Assembly: GCA_041485905.1 (NCBI GenBank) | Contig: JBGPKK010000031.1 | Location: 1-37,388, forward strand | From: JAHFUI01 sp041485905 | GTDB lineage: Bacteria > Acidobacteriota > Vicinamibacteria > Vicinamibacterales > CAVVIG01 | DNA: 37,388 nt | Reading direction: 5' to 3' | Shown: positions 7,840-16,341 of the stretch, piece after piece | How the letters are laid out: each line of letters starts with the position of its first letter | Position numbering within the stretch: position 1 is the first letter of the stretch | Program-made: the position numbers and the translations under genes | Notes under the pieces: generated by a model | Database searches by the model: none | What the model saw: only the letters and a program-made list of their open reading frames with translations | Told to the model about the DNA's origin: nothing

Positions 7840-8383
7840 GCGAACCGGGCTGCTCGTGCTCGGCCTCGGTAACGTGCTGCTTGAAGACGATGGTGTCGGC
7901 GCGGCGGCGGTCGCCCGTCTGCTCGATGACTACGACGCACCCGACGGGGTGCGCGTGCTCGACGGAGGCACGCTCGGTTTGTCACTACTGCCGTATCTCG
8001 AAGAGTCGGAGCGCGTCATCCTCGTCGATGCCATTAAAACGGAGGAGGCTCCGGGAACCTTCGTCCGATTGGACGGCGACGAGGTCGCGCCCGCCGTGGC
8101 GACGCGCCTCTCACCGCACCAGGTGGGTGTCAGCGATCTGCTCGATGGGGCGCGATGGCTCGATCGCTATCCCGCCCATGTCACGCTCCTCGGCCTCGTA
8201 CCGGAATCCATGGACCTGGCGGTTGGACTGTCGCCCCGCGTTCGATCGGCGCTTCCCGACTTGGTCGAGCGCCTCGTCGACGAGGCGAGCACGTTGGGCT
8301 TCGTGTTCCGGCGGAAGACCACTCATGAGGTGGGTGCTGCTGGGCGGGTTGTCGATGTCGCTCGTCTTGCCGGGATGCACTAA
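7832..8383 (+). CDS. hyaD: Hydrogenase maturation endopeptidase
   Basis: A 183-residue HyaD/HybD-type protease that clips the C-terminal extension of the large subunit after nickel is inserted. The N-terminal GLGNVLLEDDGVG motif (residues 11-23) holds the metal-binding acidic residue (Asp20). Asp66 in LVDA and His96 in SPHQVG match the other two nickel-sensing ligands of the family. The C terminus, from about residue 155, is poorly conserved. Start ATG 7832 lies within the end of the cytochrome b gene. The next gene, a lipoprotein cytochrome, begins 59 nt before this stop, an unusually long overlap that may mean the last residues are not critical. Confidence 0.93.
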   Translation: MSERTGLLVLGLGNVLLEDDGVGAAAVARLLDDYDAPDGVRVLDGGTLGLSLLPYLEESERVILVDAIKTEEAPGTFVRLDGDEVAPAVATRLSPHQVGVSDLLDGARWLDRYPAHVTLLGLVPESMDLAVGLSPRVRSALPDLVERLVDEASTLGFVFRRKTTHEVGAAGRVVDVARLAGMH

Positions 8384-8726
8384 TGGCGACCGAGATCTGC
8401 CGCGTCCGTATCGAAGAGTTGAAGTGCCGACAGCTGTGCTCACATCGGCTGACGCACGCGTACGCGGGAGGAAGCTGTTCCTCGACCATTGTGCCTTCTG
8501 TCACGGCGAGCAGGGAGACGGGCAGGGCGTGCGAAAAGAGGGGCTGAGTGTGCCGCCACGTAATTTCATGAATCCGGCGTGGCGTCAGTCGACGTCGCCA
8601 AGGCGCGTCTTCTTCGCGATTCGGGAAGGTCTAACCGGGACGCCGATGCCCAACTGGAAGAGCTTGGGCGAGCCGGATGCCTGGGACATGACAGCTTACG
8701 TGCTCTCACTGGGGGAGCAACCGTGA
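8325..8726 (+). CDS. Monohaem cytochrome c lipoprotein in the hydrogenase operon
   Basis: A 133-residue predicted lipoprotein. The signal peptide ends with a lipobox LVLPGC (Cys18), which would be acylated. The haem site is CAFCH at 56-60 (DHCAFCHGEQGDG) and Met108 (GTPMPNW) is the likely axial ligand, as in cytochrome c oxidase CcoP-like domains (Cytochrome_CBB3 type). The frame is open far upstream (from 7836), but the lipobox signal fixes ATG 8325. It overlaps the protease gene by 59 nt and hypF by 4 nt (GTGA). A lipid-anchored cytochrome between the protease and hypF is not part of standard uptake operons; it may take electrons from the distal cluster of the hydrogenase or from cytochrome b. 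Confidence 0.85.
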   Translation: MRWVLLGGLSMSLVLPGCTNGDRDLPRPYRRVEVPTAVLTSADARVRGRKLFLDHCAFCHGEQGDGQGVRKEGLSVPPRNFMNPAWRQSTSPRRVFFAIREGLTGTPMPNWKSLGEPDAWDMTAYVLSLGEQP

Positions 8727-11008
8727 CGACATTCGGTCGGCGAATCAAGATTCGTGGGATCGTCCAAGGCGTGGGCTTTCGCCCGTGGGTCTACCGCCTC
8801 GCACGCGAGGAGCGGCTCGCCGGACGTGTACGCAATGACGCAAGCGGCGTCACGGTCGAAGTGTTCGGACCGGAGGAGGTGCTCGACGATTTCGTGCGCC
8901 GGCTCGAATGCTCGGCGCCGCCAGCGGCCGACATCCTCGAGCTCCGGTCGTCTGCGATCCCAGCCGAGCCGGTCGACACCTTTTTGATCGTCCAAAGCGA
9001 CGAGACCATAGAACGCCGCATTTCGATCCCCCCCGACCTCGCTATGTGCCGTTCATGCCTCGAGGAGATCTTCGACCCGGCCGACCGGCGGTATGGGTAT
9101 CCCTTTACTAACTGCACGAACTGCGGCCCTCGCTTCACGATCACGCGTGACGTGCCGTACGACCGGCCGGCCACCACAATGGCCGCGTTCCCCATGTGCG
9201 CGGCGTGCCAGCGCGAGTACGACAGCGTCGACGACCGCCGTTTCCACGCCGAGCCCAATGCATGCCCCGTCTGCGGTCCGCAGCTTGTGCTGATGACGCC
9301 AGCGGGAGAGGTCGTCGAACACGACGACCCGGTCGAGGCGATTGCCACAGCGTTGAGGACAGGCCACATCGTCGCGATCAAAGGGCTGGGCGGCTTTCAT
9401 CTCGCGTGCGACGCGACCCTGCCCGAGGTCGTGCAACGCCTCCGCGAGCGCAAGCGGCGCGACGAGAAGCCCTTTGCGGTGATGGTGAGGGATCTGGGCG
9501 AAGCAGATGAAATCGCCGTGCTCACGCGTGAAGAACGGGACTTGCTGGCGTCAGTCGAGCGGCCGATCGTGTTGGCGACGCGACGTGAGGGATGTGCGCT
9601 GGCGCTCAATGTCGCACCCCAGAACTCGCTGGTCGGCGTGTTGCTGCCGTACACACCGCTCCACCACTTGTTGATGCACGAGGTCGGTCGGCCGCTTGTG
9701 ATGACCTCCGGCAACGTGTCAGACGAGCCCATCGCCTCTCGGAACGATGAGGCACTGGAACGCTTGGGCCCGATCGCTGACGTGTTCCTCATGCACAACC
9801 GCGACATCGTGACTCGGTGCGACGACTCCGTGGCGCGCGTCATGGCCGGCCGTCCGGTGGTGCTGCGCCGGGCACGCGGGTACGTGCCGAGGCCGGTCAC
9901 CGTGGCGCCGGAATTCCAGAGGCCCGTGCTCGCGTGCGGCGCCCTGCTCAAGAATACGTTCTGTCTCGGGACCGGTGATGCGGCGTACCTCGGGCCCCAC
10001 ATCGGCGATCTGGAGAATCTCGAGACCTACCAGTCGTTCGAGGAATCGATCGCGCGGATGGAGCGCTTCCTCCGCGTGAGGCCTGAAGTCATCGCCTACG
10101 ACCTGCATCCCGAGTACCTGTCCACCGGCTACGCACTGGCCAGGCCGGAGCCCGTCAAGATCGGCGTGCAGCACCACCACGCCCACGTCGTCAGTGCGAT
10201 GGCGGAACACGGTTTGGCTGGCCCCGTGCTCGGCGTGGCGTACGACGGGACGGGCTACGGCACTGACGGTACCTCCTGGGGCGGCGAGGTGATGGTGGCG
10301 CGGTACGAGACGTTCGAGCGTGTGGCCACGCTCCGGCCTATTCCACTCGCGGGCGGCGACGCGGCCATTCGCCATCCGTGGCGCATCGCGCTCGCGCTCG
10401 TCGACGACGCGTTCGATGGACGGCCACCCCTCGACGAGCTTCGCCTATTCTCGGCGGTTCCCGGGCGCGATCTTCATGTCGTTCGTCAGATGATCCTCAC
10501 GCAGATCCGTTCACCGCTGGCACACGGCGCTGGTCGGTACTTCGACGGCATTGGTTCGCTGGTGCTGGCAAGACCCGAGTCGCGCTACGAAGGACAGGTT
10601 GCGCTCCAATGGAACGTCGTGGCTGATCCGAATGAGAACGGGCGTTATGGCTACGAACTGGACCGCCAACGGTCGCCGTGGATCATCGACCTCCGCCCAA
10701 TGGTGCGCGACGTCGTGCACGACCTCCTCGCAGATATTGCCGCCCCAATCATTTCGGCGCGCTTCCACAACACGATGGTCGCCGCAACGGCTGACGCCGT
10801 ACGGGCCGCAGCTCTGGCCTACAGCAGACTGCCTGTCGTGTTGACCGGAGGCTGCTTCCAGAATCCACGGCTTGCGGAAGGTCTTGCCAGCGAGTTGGCA
10901 TCCCGATTCACCGTGCATCTGCACGGCTCTGTGCCGCCTGGTGACGGGGGCCTGGCGCTGGGACAGGCCGTCATCGCTAATGCGATCGCCCGGAAACTGA
11001 TGGCGTAG
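8723..11008 (+). CDS. hypF: Carbamoyltransferase HypF
   Basis: A 761-residue protein that makes the thiocarbamate on HypE from carbamoyl phosphate and ATP, the source of the cyanide ligands. Domains in order: acylphosphatase (GIVQGVGFRPWVYRLA, 12-27); two C4 zinc fingers (about 109-135, CRSC with CTNC, and 159-185, CAAC with CPVC); a YrdC-like nucleotide domain (about 205-385, with KGLGGFHLACDA); and a Kae1-like domain with QHHHAHVVSAMAEHG and AYDGTGYGTDG. The length is normal. Start GTG 8723 overlaps the preceding stop in GTGA. The stop is followed after 25 nt by hypC. Confidence 0.97.
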   Translation: MTTFGRRIKIRGIVQGVGFRPWVYRLAREERLAGRVRNDASGVTVEVFGPEEVLDDFVRRLECSAPPAADILELRSSAIPAEPVDTFLIVQSDETIERRISIPPDLAMCRSCLEEIFDPADRRYGYPFTNCTNCGPRFTITRDVPYDRPATTMAAFPMCAACQREYDSVDDRRFHAEPNACPVCGPQLVLMTPAGEVVEHDDPVEAIATALRTGHIVAIKGLGGFHLACDATLPEVVQRLRERKRRDEKPFAVMVRDLGEADEIAVLTREERDLLASVERPIVLATRREGCALALNVAPQNSLVGVLLPYTPLHHLLMHEVGRPLVMTSGNVSDEPIASRNDEALERLGPIADVFLMHNRDIVTRCDDSVARVMAGRPVVLRRARGYVPRPVTVAPEFQRPVLACGALLKNTFCLGTGDAAYLGPHIGDLENLETYQSFEESIARMERFLRVRPEVIAYDLHPEYLSTGYALARPEPVKIGVQHHHAHVVSAMAEHGLAGPVLGVAYDGTGYGTDGTSWGGEVMVARYETFERVATLRPIPLAGGDAAIRHPWRIALALVDDAFDGRPPLDELRLFSAVPGRDLHVVRQMILTQIRSPLAHGAGRYFDGIGSLVLARPESRYEGQVALQWNVVADPNENGRYGYELDRQRSPWIIDLRPMVRDVVHDLLADIAAPIISARFHNTMVAATADAVRAAALAYSRLPVVLTGGCFQNPRLAEGLASELASRFTVHLHGSVPPGDGGLALGQAVIANAIARKLMA

Positions 11009-11033
11009 AGCAGGCTGACAGGAGAGTACGCAC

Positions 11034-11321
11034 ATGTGTCTTGGAGTACCGGGCAAGGTGGTTGCAGTGGATGGCCTCCTGGCGACCGTCGACTTTTGGG
11101 GTGTGCGCAAGCAGGTACGGCTCGAAGTGGTCGACGAGCCAGTGCAACCAGGCGATTACGTCCTGAATCACGTCGGGTACGCGATTCGCCGTATTCCGCC
11201 GGGAGAGATCGAAGCGACGCTGGCCCTTTACGAGGAGCTACTCAAGCACGCCGAACAGGATGATCTGATGGCGACGGATATCCGAGGTGAGATCGCGGGA
11301 GCCCGCAATGACGAGTCCTAA
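11034..11321 (+). CDS. hypC: Hydrogenase assembly chaperone HypC
   Basis: A 95-residue chaperone that carries the Fe(CN)2CO fragment with HypD and delivers it to the large subunit. The N terminus MCLGVPGKV is the family hallmark; Cys2 becomes the first residue after Met removal and is the iron ligand. The second half (GDYVLNHVGYAIRRI) is also typical. A GGAG binding site lies about 10 nt before ATG 11034. It overlaps hypD by 14 nt. Only one HypC-type gene is seen, matching the single hydrogenase. Confidence 0.96.
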   Translation: MCLGVPGKVVAVDGLLATVDFWGVRKQVRLEVVDEPVQPGDYVLNHVGYAIRRIPPGEIEATLALYEELLKHAEQDDLMATDIRGEIAGARNDES

Positions 11322-12465
11322 CAACGGATTCGCGGAGCTCAAATTCCGTGATCCGACGCGTGCCCGGGCGCTCTCGGCCACGCTCGCCCGGCTGCTTGAT
11401 GAGATCGGGCGGACGCCGGTGTCGGTGATGCATGTCTGCGGCAGCCACGAGCAGGCGATTGCCAGGTTCGGACTGCGAGCGACTCTTCCCCGGAAACTCA
11501 ACGTCATCATGGGACCAGGCTGCCCGGTGTGTATCACTGACGTGCCGGAGGTCGACGAAGGCGTGGCGTTGGCGCGTCAGGGCGTGCGAGTCGCGACGTA
11601 TGGCGACATGGTGAAGGTGCCAGGGACGGTGATGTCGCTGGCCGACGTGCAGGCCGAAGGCGGGAAAGTGGACGTGGTGTACAGCGTCGCGCACGCGGTG
11701 GACCTCGCGCGGCAGATTGCCGATCCGCTGGTCTTTTTCGCCACGGGGTTCGAAACGACGGCGGTGGCCACCGCCGCGGCGGTGCTCCAGAACCCGCCGT
11801 CGAACTTCTTCGTGCTCTCAGCACACAAATATATTCCGCCGGTCATGGAAATCGTGGCCGAGATGCCGGAGAGTCGCGTCGAGGGATTCCTGGCCGCCGG
11901 TCACGCGGCGACCATCACGGGGTGGGGCGTTTTCGAGCGCTTTGTCGAGCGTCACAAGCTGCCGGTGGTGGTTGCCGGCTTCGAGCCGCTCGACATTCTG
12001 GCGGGACTGGTCAAGCTGGTCGAGCTAATCGGCGAGGGCATCGCCTCGGTCGAGAACATGTATCCGCGCTGCGTCACGAAGGAGGGCAACCTGCGCGCGC
12101 AGGAGCAGCTCTGGAGGGTGTTTCGTCCGATCGGTGGGCGGTGGCGCGGCATCGCCCACGTCCCGAACGGCAACTTGCGCTTGCGCGACGAATGGTCGCA
12201 CCTCGACGCCCGCAAGCAGTTCGACATCGACCTGAACCGGTTGTGGGAGCATGCGCCACCGACGCTCGTGCAGGACTGCATCTGTGGCGACATCATGGCG
12301 GGGATCAAGTCGCCGACGGACTGCGCGTTGTTCGGCAAAGAGTGCGTGCCACAGTCACCCGTGGGCGCCTGCATGGTCAGCAGCGAAGGCACCTGCAAGA
12401 TTTGGCATGAGTACGGTGGACATCCGGACCTGGGAGGATATGGTGGCGCTGTCTGCACTCGATGA
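11308..12465 (+). CDS. hypD: Hydrogenase maturation factor HypD
   Basis: A 385-residue iron-sulfur scaffold on which the Fe(CN)2CO unit is built together with HypC. Conserved motifs are HVCGSHEQAI near residue 43, MGPGCPVCIT near 70, FATGFETTA, and the C-terminal cysteine-rich part CICGDIMAG with later cysteines that bind the [4Fe-4S] cluster. An in-frame ATG at 11287 would add seven residues, but ATG 11308 has a GGGAG 6 nt upstream and gives the usual N terminus. It overlaps hypC by 14 nt and hypE by at least 23 nt. Confidence 0.96.
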   Translation: MTSPNNGFAELKFRDPTRARALSATLARLLDEIGRTPVSVMHVCGSHEQAIARFGLRATLPRKLNVIMGPGCPVCITDVPEVDEGVALARQGVRVATYGDMVKVPGTVMSLADVQAEGGKVDVVYSVAHAVDLARQIADPLVFFATGFETTAVATAAAVLQNPPSNFFVLSAHKYIPPVMEIVAEMPESRVEGFLAAGHAATITGWGVFERFVERHKLPVVVAGFEPLDILAGLVKLVELIGEGIASVENMYPRCVTKEGNLRAQEQLWRVFRPIGGRWRGIAHVPNGNLRLRDEWSHLDARKQFDIDLNRLWEHAPPTLVQDCICGDIMAGIKSPTDCALFGKECVPQSPVGACMVSSEGTCKIWHEYGGHPDLGGYGGAVCTR

Positions 12466-13480
12466 CCGGATCACGCTGAAGTACGGCGCCGGTGGGCGAG
12501 CCATGCGGTCGCTGATTCAAGAGGTCTTTCTTGACGGCATGGTGCGCGACCGACCGAACGGGGAAATCGATCTGTCGGCGATGGACGACGGCGCCGCGTT
12601 GCGCGTCGGCGATCGATGGCTGGTCGTCACGACCGATTCGCACGTGATTCATCCGGTGTTTTTTCCCGGTGGCGACATCGGACGGCTCGCCGTGTCCGGC
12701 ACCGTCAACGACCTGGCGATGATGGGTGCCACGGAGGTCCTCGCGCTGACGTGCGCCGTCATCATCGAGGAGGGCTTCAGCCGCGCCGACCTGGTCCGGA
12801 TTCAGCGCTCGATCCGCGAGACTTGCGAAGAAGCCGGGGCACGCGTCGTGACCGGTGATACGAAGGTGATGGGCAAAGGCGAGCTCGATGGCATCGTGCT
12901 CAACACCACGGGCATCGCGATGACGGACCGCGTCATCCCCGATTCAGGGCTGCGCCCCGGCGACGCCCTGATCGTCACCGGCACGATTGGGGATCACGGG
13001 ATGGCGGTCGTGGCGCGCCGGCACGGGCTCGCCGTCGACGGCGACCTCCGATCTGATGTTGCGCCCTTGAATGGACTGATTCGTACGGCGCTCGATCATG
13101 TGCCCGGTGGCATCGTCGCCATGAAAGATCCGACACGCGGCGGGCTGGCTTCCGCGCTGCACGAGATGGCGGAAAAGAGCCATGTCGGTGTGATCCTCGA
13201 TGAGATGGCGTTGAGGGTGGCGCCACCCGTGCGGGCAGCCGCCGAGCTGCTCGGGATCGATCCCCTGCATGTCGCCAACGAAGGCAAGGCGGTACTAGGC
13301 GTTCGTCCCGATGCGGCTGAAAAGATCGTGGCCGCGCTGCGCGCTCATCCGCTGGGCCGCGATGCGGCCATTGTGGGGAGGTGCACCGACGATCGCATTG
13401 GCGCCGTGATTCTCGATACGGGGTTCGGGCGTCGGATTGTCAGTGAACCGGAAGGGGAGCCGTTGCCGCGGATTTGCTGA
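12440..13480 (+). CDS. hypE: Carbamoyl dehydratase HypE
   Basis: About 346 residues. It dehydrates the thiocarbamate on its own C-terminal cysteine to a thiocyanate and donates cyanide to iron. The end PRIC is the diagnostic C terminus. An AIR-synthase/PurM-like fold is supported by ITLKYGAGGRAM near the N terminus and KDPTRGGLASALHEM in the second half. The start is uncertain: ATG 12440 or GTG 12443 (the latter is 5 nt after a GGAGG at 12433-12437) fit family length; ATG 12407 would lengthen the overlap with hypD. It is followed after 12 nt by the formyltransferase-like gene. Confidence 0.95.
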   Translation: MVALSALDDRITLKYGAGGRAMRSLIQEVFLDGMVRDRPNGEIDLSAMDDGAALRVGDRWLVVTTDSHVIHPVFFPGGDIGRLAVSGTVNDLAMMGATEVLALTCAVIIEEGFSRADLVRIQRSIRETCEEAGARVVTGDTKVMGKGELDGIVLNTTGIAMTDRVIPDSGLRPGDALIVTGTIGDHGMAVVARRHGLAVDGDLRSDVAPLNGLIRTALDHVPGGIVAMKDPTRGGLASALHEMAEKSHVGVILDEMALRVAPPVRAAAELLGIDPLHVANEGKAVLGVRPDAAEKIVAALRAHPLGRDAAIVGRCTDDRIGAVILDTGFGRRIVSEPEGEPLPRIC

Positions 13481-13492
13481 AACAGAGCCGAT

Positions 13493-14371
13493 ATGAGCAG
13501 CCAACGGCACGAACAAGAGATCCGGCGTCGCAGGACAGGTGCCGGTCGGCGCCGACTGCTGAGAGTCGGCGTGTTGAGCGCACACCGCGCGCCGGGTCTT
13601 TCGTACCTGCTCGAGGAAGATGCTAATCGCGGCCGGCTGTACGACATCGCCTGCGTCGTGACGAGCGAAGAGTCCATCGCGGAGGCCGCGACCGCCGCGT
13701 CCCATCGTATTCCGGTGCTGGTGCATCCGATCCGGCAGTTCTGTCGCGCGCACGGCTGGCGGCTGTCGGATCCACGTGGCCGTGCCGCGTACGACGGCCA
13801 AACGGTCGAGCGGCTTGCCCCGTACGACCTCGATCTGATCGTGCTGGCTGGTTATCTCTACGTGCTCACGGAGCCGATGCTCAAGTTCTTCTCACACCGC
13901 ATCATCAACGTGCATCACAGCGACCTCACCGTCCGCAATGCGTGTGGTCGTGTGCGTCTGACCGGACTGCAGGCTGTGCGCGACGCGATCCTGGCAGGCG
14001 AATCGGAGACCCGAGCGACCGTGCATGTGGTGACCAGCGATCTCGATCAGGGGCCGCCATTCCTGCGATCGTGGCCGTTTCCCGTCGCGCCGCTCGTCCG
14101 GTCGGCGGTGGCATGGCGAGCGGACGACGTGCTGAGGGCGTACGTCTATGCGCATCAGGAGTGGATGATCCGTGCGACGTGGGGACCCTTGATCGCGACA
14201 GCCATCGAGCTGGTTGCGACCGAGCGAGTGGATCTGTCGGAGCTGGCACAAGCGGCGGCGAGCTTGGCCGTCGCCGAGATCTGGGATCTCGAGGAAGGGG
14301 GCGCGATCCGTGGGTACGGGCCACAGCCAAGAGGCCACGCGCCTTCCGCGATGGCGGTCACAGGGAGCTGA
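13493..14371 (+). CDS. Formyl-THF-dependent formyltransferase, HypX N-terminal half
   Basis: A 292-residue formyltransferase-fold protein of the PurN/Fmt type. The catalytic triad can be placed: Asn139 and His141 in INVHHSDL and Asp185 in SDLDQGPPF. The protein is too long and too divergent for PurN, and the setting inside hyp genes points to HypX. HypX is normally one protein of 550-600 residues with a formyltransferase half, which moves formyl from N10-formyl-THF to CoA, and a crotonase half, which releases CO for the active-site iron. Here the crotonase is the next gene, 1 nt away. The first 20 residues are Arg-rich and may be an extension. The split-HypX role is inference. Confidence 0.75.
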   Translation: MSSQRHEQEIRRRRTGAGRRRLLRVGVLSAHRAPGLSYLLEEDANRGRLYDIACVVTSEESIAEAATAASHRIPVLVHPIRQFCRAHGWRLSDPRGRAAYDGQTVERLAPYDLDLIVLAGYLYVLTEPMLKFFSHRIINVHHSDLTVRNACGRVRLTGLQAVRDAILAGESETRATVHVVTSDLDQGPPFLRSWPFPVAPLVRSAVAWRADDVLRAYVYAHQEWMIRATWGPLIATAIELVATERVDLSELAQAAASLAVAEIWDLEEGGAIRGYGPQPRGHAPSAMAVTGS

Positions 14372-14372
14372 T

Positions 14373-15221
14373 ATGGAGCAGGTCGTCACCCAGTACATCC
14401 GAACGCGCGTCGAAGACGCGGTCGGCTACATCACGATTGATCGTCCGGAGCGGTTCAACTCGCTCGATGTGCGCACCGCCCAGGACCTTCGCCGTGCCGG
14501 CCTCATGATGGCCCGCGACGATCGCGTGCGGGTCGTGGTGCTGTCTGGTGTGCCCGGCATGTTCTGCAGTGGCGCCGATCTCAAATACATCCGCGCGGGT
14601 GGTGACGGCGAGGATCTCGGGTACCTCAGCCCCGATGCCCGCCAGACACCGTCTGGCCATGGCGAGCGCTTCAAACAGATTCTGGAATACATCCACAGCA
14701 CAATCGGGGAGATCCGCCGAGCGCCCAAGCCTTTTGTCGCTGCCGTGGACGGAGTCGCTGCAGCCGGCGGCTTCGGGCTCGCGATGTGCTGCGATCTCGT
14801 CTTTGCGTCGGATCGTGCGGTGTTCGAGTGGGCTTATTCAAAGACCGGTCTGACCGGCGCCGAGAGCTCCACCTTCATGCTGCCGCGCCTCGTCGGGTTC
14901 CGTCGTGCCATGGAGCTCGTGCTCCTCAATCCGCGTCTCGATGCGCAACAGGCGCTGAACACGGGTTTGATCAACGCCGTGTACCCTGCACCCACATTCG
15001 AAGATGAGGTGTGGCGGATCGCGAAGACGCTCGCTGAGGGGCCGACGATCGCATTTGGCGTGGCCAAAGGACTGCTCAACCAGGCGGCCGGGATGGATCG
15101 GCTCGATGTCCATCTGGATCGCGAGCTCGAGAACCTGAGCCGCATCGCCGACGGCGCCGAGTTCGCTGAGGGGCTGGAGGGCTTCTTCGCGAAGCGGTTG
15201 CCGAGCTTTAGACGGGACTAG
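14373..15221 (+). CDS. Crotonase-fold protein, HypX C-terminal half
   Basis: A 282-residue enoyl-CoA hydratase/isomerase-family protein. CoA oxyanion-hole segments are FCSGADL (residues 64-70) and AAGGFGLAM (130-138). Both glutamates needed by classical enoyl-CoA hydratase appear to be missing: Gly135 and Tyr155 stand at their places by my alignment. A Glu164 occurs in GLTGAESSTFMLPRLVG, which resembles the GSEYWTY..LPR segment I recall from HypX. ATG 14373 has an AGGGAG site 5 nt upstream. It lies between the formyltransferase gene and hypA, so it may decarbonylate formyl-CoA to CO. An unrelated fatty-acid role is possible but would be odd in this operon. Confidence 0.7.
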   Translation: MEQVVTQYIRTRVEDAVGYITIDRPERFNSLDVRTAQDLRRAGLMMARDDRVRVVVLSGVPGMFCSGADLKYIRAGGDGEDLGYLSPDARQTPSGHGERFKQILEYIHSTIGEIRRAPKPFVAAVDGVAAAGGFGLAMCCDLVFASDRAVFEWAYSKTGLTGAESSTFMLPRLVGFRRAMELVLLNPRLDAQQALNTGLINAVYPAPTFEDEVWRIAKTLAEGPTIAFGVAKGLLNQAAGMDRLDVHLDRELENLSRIADGAEFAEGLEGFFAKRLPSFRRD

Positions 15222-15223
15222 CC

Positions 15224-15565
15224 ATGCACGAGTACTCGATCGTCCAGGCCCTGATCGAGCGCGTCGGCGCGGAAGCGAGTGTTCGCCACGCGACCGCGGT
15301 GCACCGACTGCGGGTTCGCATCGGGGAGCTATCGGGGGTCGAAGTGGATCTGTTCGCAACGGCATACACGACCTTCAGAGAGCGAACCATTTGTGAACGC
15401 GCGGAGCTCGACGTGCAGGTCGTGCCGGCCCGTTGGGAATGCCCCGACTGCGGCGCGCCGATTAGCCGCGGTCATCGGCTGACGTGCGCAGTGTGTGCCG
15501 TGCCCGCGCGCCTGGCCGAGGGCGACGAAATCATGCTCGACCAGATCGAGATGGAGGTGCTCTGA
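15224..15565 (+). CDS. hypA: Nickel metallochaperone HypA
   Basis: A 113-residue protein that delivers nickel to the hydrogenase large subunit together with HypB. It begins MHEYSIV, the nickel site formed by Met1, His2 and Glu3. The zinc site has two CxxC pairs, CPDC and CAVC, in the C-terminal half. Length and pattern are standard. The gene starts 2 nt after the crotonase gene and shares one base with hypB (TGATG), so translation is probably coupled. Confidence 0.96.
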   Translation: MHEYSIVQALIERVGAEASVRHATAVHRLRVRIGELSGVEVDLFATAYTTFRERTICERAELDVQVVPARWECPDCGAPISRGHRLTCAVCAVPARLAEGDEIMLDQIEMEVL

Positions 15566-16308
15566 TGTGTGAAACCTGCGGATGCGGCGACCCTGAGATC
15601 GTCCCTGTTGACGTTCACGACAAGATTCTCGCCGGCAACGACCGTACGGCCGCGCATAACCGCGAACATTTTCGTGAGCGACGTGTCGTCGCGGTGAACC
15701 TGATGGGATCGCCGGGCGCGGGCAAGACGGCCGTGCTCGAAGCGACCGCGGGGCGTCTTGGCGGCCGGCAGCGGCTGGGGGCGCTGGCGGGGGATCTGGC
15801 GACGGAACGCGACGCCGATCGACTGCGTGCCGCCGGGATCACGGCGAAGTCCATCACCACCGGATCCGCGTGTCATCTTGACGCGGAGATGGTCCATCGC
15901 GGCTTGCACGACTTTCCGTGGCGCGATTTTGAGTACCTGTTCATCGAAAACGTGGGCAACCTCGTGTGCCCGGCCGTCTACGACCTCGGCCAGGCTGCAA
16001 ACGTCGTCGCGTTAGCCGTGACGGAAGGTGAGGATAAGCCGTTGAAATATCCGGTCATGTTCCGCAAGGCAGACCTGGTGCTCATTACCAAGATCGATCT
16101 ACTGCCGCATCTGCCCGACGTGCGGATCGATTCGATTGCCGATGCGTTGGGGCGCGTCATGCCGCGGCCGCTATATTTCCCCGTGTCGGCCCGAACCGGA
16201 GAAGGCATGGATCGGTGGCTCGAGTGGCTGGAACACCTCAGAGTGGCGCGACCCTCGAGCGAGATCAGCGGCCGGGCGCCAACGGGCGAGGCTGTCGTCG
16301 TTTCGTGA
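15565..16308 (+). CDS. hypB: Nickel-insertion GTPase HypB
   Basis: A 247-residue GTPase for nickel insertion. The N terminus MCETCGCGD is the high-affinity nickel motif (CxxCGC); there is no long His-rich stretch, so it is not a nickel-storage form. The P-loop is GSPGAGKT (about 50-57), switch residues include ENVGN, and the guanine motif is TKIDL. The internal metal site is the Cys-His of GSACHLDAEM. The C-terminal tail after about residue 230 is variable. It closes the maturation block; the V/A-ATPase genes start only 33 nt later with no visible terminator. Confidence 0.96.
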   Translation: MCETCGCGDPEIVPVDVHDKILAGNDRTAAHNREHFRERRVVAVNLMGSPGAGKTAVLEATAGRLGGRQRLGALAGDLATERDADRLRAAGITAKSITTGSACHLDAEMVHRGLHDFPWRDFEYLFIENVGNLVCPAVYDLGQAANVVALAVTEGEDKPLKYPVMFRKADLVLITKIDLLPHLPDVRIDSIADALGRVMPRPLYFPVSARTGEGMDRWLEWLEHLRVARPSSEISGRAPTGEAVVVS

Positions 16309-16341
16309 TGAGCCTGTCGAACCGACGCCGTCAGGTGACTC

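Noticed and set aside
14373..15221. Crotonase as a fatty-acid beta-oxidation enzyme
   Set aside because: There are no other beta-oxidation genes nearby, both hydratase glutamates seem absent, and the gene lies tightly between maturation genes. The HypX reading fits better, though it is not proven.
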